Source: Apostichopus japonicus
Taxonomy: Eukaryota; Echinodermata; Holothuroidea; Aspidochirotida; Stichopodidae
Direction: 5' to 3'
Assembly: GCF_037975245.1 (NCBI RefSeq)
Contig: NC_092562.1
Coordinates: forward strand, 23,987,554 to 24,051,553
DNA length: 64,000 nt
Position 1 is the stretch's first letter. Each line of letters opens with the position of its first letter. The position numbers and the translations under genes are program-made. The notes under the pieces were generated by a model that saw only the letters and a program-made list of their open reading frames with translations, was not told the origin of the DNA and ran no database searches. Positions 59,027-64,000 of this stretch are shown one piece after another.

Positions 59027-61153
59027 GTAAGATACATATCGAAAGAGCTGAATTATGTGCTATATATGACACAGGCCATATATGTTTTTAAAAGTACCTG
59101 GAGTGCTACAAAGTCACGCTCGATCCACAAAGAAATTGTATCTGCCTTCCTAGTGTTGTTGGATTTATATATAAATATACTGTATGTTTGCTACAATAAC
59201 ACTCCAATATTTTTTTGGGGGAAAAATGACTTACAGGCCATTCCAGCTGGGTATGTACATTTCAAATGTAAGACCCATTCAAGCATTGGGTGAGTTGATT
59301 CATTGTTTTGTTTTTAATTTTTGTTTATGTAATGTTTGGTTCCGATGCTTTGCATCCATCAGAACTACGCAGTCAAGTTGGCGGGTGTATGTGATCCCCA
59401 AGATGATAAACACTGTATCTCAAGAAAGAAATATGTGATTAATATGTCATACTTGGTTTATATGTTGGTCAGGGTGAGTAGGTAATTCCCTATTGTTTGG
59501 GGTGAGGCTATCCAGCATATTAATGAGTAGATAGGGCTAAAAGTCAAATTTTCAAAATGTCAATATCTCTTCAACTGTACATCCAAGTTGATTCATACAT
59601 GGTAACTTGTAACAACATAGTAAGTAGATGTTCTTTGCATCAAACAACTTTTCTGCATTAATATTTATGAGTGGCTCAGCTAGGGGCTTAATATGGTCAA
59701 AACAACTTGTAAACATGATATCTCTACAAGCACAGGTTAAATCAATGTCATACTTGATGCAATAGGTAAAGATGACCTACAATGAATAGATGTGCCATAT
59801 TGTTTCTGGTTCCTATCTCTTGAATATTAATGAGTGGGCAGGGCCGACCCTAAAATTCTCAAGATGTCAATTTCGCTGCAACTGTATTTCCGATTTAGTT
59901 TATATTTGGTATGGTGATCAATGTAACTACATACATGTCCAGCTTCCAACAACATAATAATACAATGTAAATATGTAGTTATGTGTACATGCTTATGAGA
60001 TCATAAAATTGAACCTCATTATTATTCATGCATGCATCTGTTTTTAGCCTGTATGTCACTAAATAGACTTCATCGACATCATTATTGATTCCTGGTACCT
60101 TCCGTTATATATGTTGCCACAATGAAGTCAATAGATATAATCCCCGGGTTGGTGTGCACTTGTAAGTTCATGAATAGTAGTTAAACGTTTACAGCTTACA
60201 CAATGAATTTGTTTGGTCATCCGAACCACTAAATGTTTTCGTTCTCTGGTTTTTGACTGTGTGTTATAAACCACACTCGTCACAGTCATTTTATTAGGCA
60301 CTCACACGCCTCAAAGACAAGGCCAACTTTTGGAAAAAATATCTTTGTGATCATGTATGTTACAAAAAACTGGGTACCATGCATTGGATGGTATTCGATA
60401 CCATAATTTGTCCATGACAACATTGTAACCTAAATTGTAAACACATAAAATGTCTCCTTCCCCCCCCCCCCCATTGAATTGTTTAATGCATCTGAGGAAC
60501 TGACCTACAGTAATGGCCTGTTAATCATTTACTGGACTATGTATAGTCTATACATAGTCCAGGACTATGTGTAGTCTATACATTGTCTAGGACTATATAT
60601 AGTCCATACATAGTCCAGTAAACATTATATGAACCTCGCGAACCTCAGCTGTTAAAGTATTGGAGTCATTTCTCCAAAATATTAAAACTGATCTAGAAAT
60701 GCAACCTGGGAAGATTATTGATAACAATCTGTGTTGTTTAATGGTTTTGTATAAAACAATGAACTTCTTGTGCCTATAAAGTCAACCTTCAAAGTAGTCC
60801 AGCTAATAAATGTTTAACTTCAACGCAGGAACATTCCATTGAACAGTTATCTGAGATTTTATCCCTTGTTGGGAACGTGTTTTTTTTTTCAAATGGAATT
60901 TAAAATATTATTTTAGCCTCTTGCTTTGAATATTTGAGCTCTTGGACCGGATTTCTCAATTCCTTCTCACTTACTGATAAGTAATTATGGTGGAGTTTCT
61001 TATTGGTTTTTGAGTATAATCTAGATTTAAAGGTACCCCTTGGGTGGGGGCACGGGGGGGGGGGGGCAGCAGGGTGACACTGTTTTCTCCATGCAGCTTA
61101 TTGATTTAAAAATGAAATTGATTAGTATGTCATTTCGACCTTCTTCTGTACAG
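59027..61153 (+). other. Intron 4 of copy B receptor
   Basis: Colinear with the copy A intron minus about 3.7 kb. It contains the palindromic minisatellite at 60528-60622 and a G-run near 61055. No exon. Confidence 0.72.
60528..60622 (+). repeat. Palindromic minisatellite, copy B
   Basis: The same architecture as 8020-8142, with TTTACTGGACT and AGTCCAGTAAA ends. It is 95 bases, exactly one 28-base unit shorter, and its internal units are more diverged (for example CATTGTCTAGG). Confidence 0.9.
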
Positions 61154-61309
61154 TTCGTGGACGGAATGTTTTCGGACAAAGCGGTGAATTCCGATGTGAC
61201 GAAGGCGCAGCAGACGATGCTACCAGTTGTCAGGGTTCACAGATATGTTATCCAAATCCATTTGGCTGTACTTGTCCGGCTGGCTACTCAGGCCTTGGGT
61301 GTATGACAG
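61154..61309 (+). CDS. Tie-like: Tie-like receptor copy B, EGF2 exon
   Basis: A 52-codon exon, phase 1-1, with a TACAG acceptor and GTAAGA donor. VRGRNVFGQSGEFRC begins it and ICYPNPFGCTCPAGYSG then LGC closes it, matching the insertion-bearing second EGF of Tie2 (..YGCSCATGWKGLQC). The correct frame is set by the phase-1 junction; another frame is also open across the exon and is a shadow. Confidence 0.85.
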
Positions 61310-62300
61310 GTAAGATTCACTTTGCTTCCTTGCTTACCTGTCCCCTCACAAAACTGAGCACTCTCACTATATCTTGCCAAAGGTGAAAGCTTGGTTGACA
61401 TTTTGAGCAGGTACTCTGTCAGCCATATTTTGACCATTCACATCCAGTTCGAAATGACTCTCCCTTCTTCTACCATCTCACAGGCTCAGATGTAGCCTTG
61501 AAATGATCTTCCCCAATCTTCAATTCTGTGTACGCATCAATCAGGACAGCTCTGCTAAATGGTTGCCAAGTTGTTATAAAATATTGGAGGCTAAACTTTG
61601 ATACAAATAATAGGCCTACAGTACATATAAAGCTCATACATATTAAAGTAACTGTTCTATCTGAATTTTGTAAAGAGAATTTAGTTGTTTGGATGAACAA
61701 TTTTCATCCTTTTTCCTTGTCATATATTATTTTAATTTTTAATTGTTTTCAGGGTTTAGTCTTTTTTTTCTCCCTGTAGATCATTGAAGGATTAAATTTG
61801 CAATGCTGAATTGATTATCTACCCTATAGGACCCTATATCTTAGTTATTTATGCATCAAATGCTAATTTTGATCTTACTGCTTGTGTTTTCTGATTGACT
61901 GATTGGACAGGGTACTGAATCACATGAGTTGCTGCTCCATTTTGATTGGTTTTTTTCTTAGTCCCTGAGGTTTTCTGCAAAACATCAGATTGAACAAATT
62001 AACAGAATCCACATCATCTCAGTCTGTTTTTTCATTATTCTATGCATATGACTATATTTCAATTGTGCTCCTTCACGCACAGGTCTCAATGTTCAGACTG
62101 AAGTAGTACGGTGTTTATTGAAAGTGTTAATTGATTCTACCGCCATAGCTTATGTTTTAAACCAAATACGTAAGCACGCAGTACAAATGGACATGGTACT
62201 TTAAGTACTAGTAATATTATTTTTATTGGAGATCTTCTTGAAATTAATATGGTTCATTAGTTTGCTGATTGCTCCTTTCTGTTTTGGATTTTATCTACAG
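61310..62300 (+). other. Intron 5 of copy B receptor
   Basis: A 991-base intron, colinear with 12511-13297. It has about 200 extra bases near 61480-61640 and smaller indels. No exon. Confidence 0.72.
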
Positions 62301-62435
62301 AATGCAGCGACGGCAAGTTTGGAGCTGATTGCAAACAGGACTGCCACTGTGCCGATGGGTCGGGTTGCGCCAGTGACACTGGTGTCTGCAGCAACGACAT
62401 ATGTGCAGAGGGTTTCAAAGGTGTTAACTGTCAAG
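62301..62435 (+). CDS. Tie-like: Tie-like receptor copy B, EGF3 exon
   Basis: A 45-codon exon, phase 1-1, with a CTACAG acceptor and GTAATT donor. ECSDGKFGADCKQDCHC, CASDTGVC and GFKGVNCQ form an EGF module like Tie2 EGF3. It carries six residue differences from copy A. Confidence 0.85.
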
Positions 62436-63570
62436 GTAATTTGGGAGGCAGACCAAAACTGAAATAGGGTATAGGAACAGAAAATTTAAAGTTTTAAGAA
62501 AAACCAAAAATGATAGCTGAAATATTTTGCCCAGTTTTTAGTTTGTTTGTTATTGGCCACACTTCAGGGGTCAGTAAGTGGTCAGAATTAGGGTTAACTG
62601 ATGATTTGATCTGCTTGTCATTTAGATATTTTCAGGAGCAGTCGAATCGTTTCATTTTAAATGTTGTTATGTTATCTGGGCAAAATTTCTCCATCTTTTT
62701 TTGCTTTTCTTTAATAATCAACATATTGGAGAGGGAAGAGGGAGGTGGCGGGGGGGGGGGGGGGGAGAGATACTCCCTTTTATTACAACATACTCCTATG
62801 TCCCTGTTTACATTATTAAATTGTAGAATCTATATTTATATCTCAAAACAACAGCAGAGATAAAACTTATATTTCATTGATGAAAAGAGGAACATGTTTT
62901 ATATGCATCCCGGTGAAATCCACCAAGCAGCAATTCCTACATAGTGCTATGGAGATTCTGATCATAATTGTCACAGTTTGTACAATAAAGTGAACTTGAA
63001 GCAAACATATATGATGTCATAGTTTGCACCACACTCGCAGCAAACTGTTCTGTTGACTTATTTTCCACTTGACATGCTGTGATCTGGTTTTGATATGGTT
63101 CAATCTTTACATTTGTTGATCTGTAGTTAACAATAAACCACCATAAGAATGTAGTCTGCAGTAATATTGAGATATACGTAGCTACATACCATAAGCAGAA
63201 AATTGGATGACTGTTCGTATTAAAGGAAAATATAACACAAAACTTGTCAGTGTACTTTTCTATGACATCACACCTGTTTGCTTCAAGTTCCCATTTGAGA
63301 GTACAAAATATGTCAGCAATGTTGTTATCTCAAAAACAGTACATAGGAACTGATTGCAAATTCCACCAGGATGCAAATATTAGAATGTGTTTCTCTTTCA
63401 TCTGTCTGTCAAAAATAAAATTTTCCTCTGGATTTAATTTTCACCTAAAGATATACATCTTATATTCTCCTGGTCACAATTTGTTTTGATTCAGATATGG
63501 TGTCTGTAGAAATGTGGTAAGTTGTCCTTGTGATAACACCTTGATTTTCTCTTTTTTTTCTTGCTCTCAG
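62436..63570 (+). other. Intron 6 of copy B receptor
   Basis: A 1.1-kb intron, colinear with 13433-14497. It contains a long G-run at 62748-62765. No exon. Confidence 0.72.
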
Positions 63571-63717
63571 TTGAAAATCCATGTCATGTTGGTACTTACG
63601 GTGACCTTTGCACTCTACCCTGCTCCTGTACCTCAGGCGATAACTGTCAAGATGTGGAAGAGAATTGTAAGAGAGGTTGTGCGGAACCTTGGACTGGCCT
63701 AGCATGTGATATTAATA
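63571..63717 (+). CDS. Tie-like: Tie-like receptor copy B, EGF4 exon
   Basis: A 49-codon exon, phase 1-1, with a CTCTCAG acceptor and GTATGT donor. It reads VENPCHVGTYGDLCTLPC, then SCTSGDNCQDVEENCKRG and CAEPWTGLACDIN, with eight cysteines. Vertebrate Tie proteins have three EGF repeats before Ig3, so a fourth is a lineage feature. All codons are open here, in contrast to copy A. Confidence 0.85.
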
Positions 63718-63967
63718 GTATGTCTTACGACTTATCACGTCGAAAACTACGATGTTATTATTTTGAATGTAACTGTGCGCCACTCAGACCGAGCCATGTA
63801 CTTACTGTACACGCATGATTGCATCATTCTTCAATCTAACTGTTGTGACCAAATTTGATTTCCAGTTTAGACTTTGCTCCTTCAATTGGTTTATAGCGCC
63901 CTCGTTTTTAGTGAGTGAAACTTAGATTTACTTCAGCCATCTTGTTTGGGCTGTTGCTGTTTTTCAG

Positions 63968-64000
63968 ATGGTGTTTCGGCAGCCATGTGTATGCAATTTA
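63968..64000 (+). CDS. Possible next exon of copy B, cut by window edge
   Basis: A strong T-rich tract and TTTTTCAG acceptor at 63967 is followed by sequence open in the required phase (NGVSAAMCMQF). It is cut off after 33 bases, so this is only a candidate. Confidence 0.35.
   Translation, partial: MVFRQPCVCNL

Larger units (their letters stand above)
50047..63729 (+). repeat. Segmental duplication, copy B
   Basis: The direct-repeat partner of 1-14655. Homology starts around 50047 (GATTTAGACAG; copy A enters the window already inside the block) and stops just after the EGF4 donor. Blocks present only here include about 52450-53870, 54377-55612 and 57590-58010. The interval missing here relative to copy A is about 8280-12000. 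Confidence 0.93.

Noticed and set aside
58578-59072. 164-codon minus-strand open frame
   Set aside because: A shadow of the EGF1 exon and its flanks, with no family features on that strand.
1-64000. CRISPR array or bacterial operon
   Set aside because: No regular short repeat with unique spacers and no prokaryotic gene organisation. The tandem repeats here are satellites.

Overview
This window is animal nuclear DNA. The coding signal is short phase-matched exons with GT/AG introns, the DNA is AT-rich and dense in repeats, and there is no bacterial-style gene packing. The Tie-receptor-type ectodomain exons, the tRNA-derived SINEs and the mix of Ty3/gypsy, hAT, MULE and LINE relics suggest a deuterostome invertebrate. 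An echinoderm such as a sea cucumber is my best guess, but I cannot prove it from sequence alone.

Layout. (1) 1-14655 is copy A of a segmental duplication. It holds five exons of a Tie-like receptor (an Ig-like domain and four EGF-like modules), all phase 1-1. The fourth EGF exon carries three in-frame stop codons. (2) 15109-25386 is a degenerate minus-strand Ty3/gypsy-like LTR element with matched LTRs and a 4-bp target duplication. A hAT MITE and a MULE transposase relic lie inside it. (3) 26904-37740 holds seven phase-compatible exons at the 3' end of a minus-strand gene encoding an unrecognised, leucine-rich helical protein. Its introns are full of repeats. (4) 38-45.9 kb is repeat-rich DNA with no gene I can support. 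(5) From 45.96 kb a TATA-less promoter-like cluster is followed by a signal-peptide exon at 46333. This starts copy B of the Tie-like gene, which runs off the right edge. Copy B has all its reading frames open: signal exon, N-terminal Ig-like exon, second Ig-like exon and EGF1-4. Any further Ig, FN3, membrane and kinase exons would lie beyond 64 kb.

The two Tie-like copies (1-14655 and about 50047-63729) are direct repeats that align through exons and introns. Later insertions separate them: a hAT element in copy A, extra blocks in copy B introns, and a LINE in copy B intron 1. Copy B looks like the functional locus. Copy A looks like a 3'-truncated, decaying or repurposed duplicate. The Ig2 exon is far more diverged between copies than EGF1-3 or the intron beside it. 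Other items of note are a five-copy 15-mer containing CACGTG between inverted arms at 35.5-36.3 kb, palindromic minisatellites that differ by exactly one unit between the two copies, and a hammerhead-like core in a repeat at 36.8 kb.
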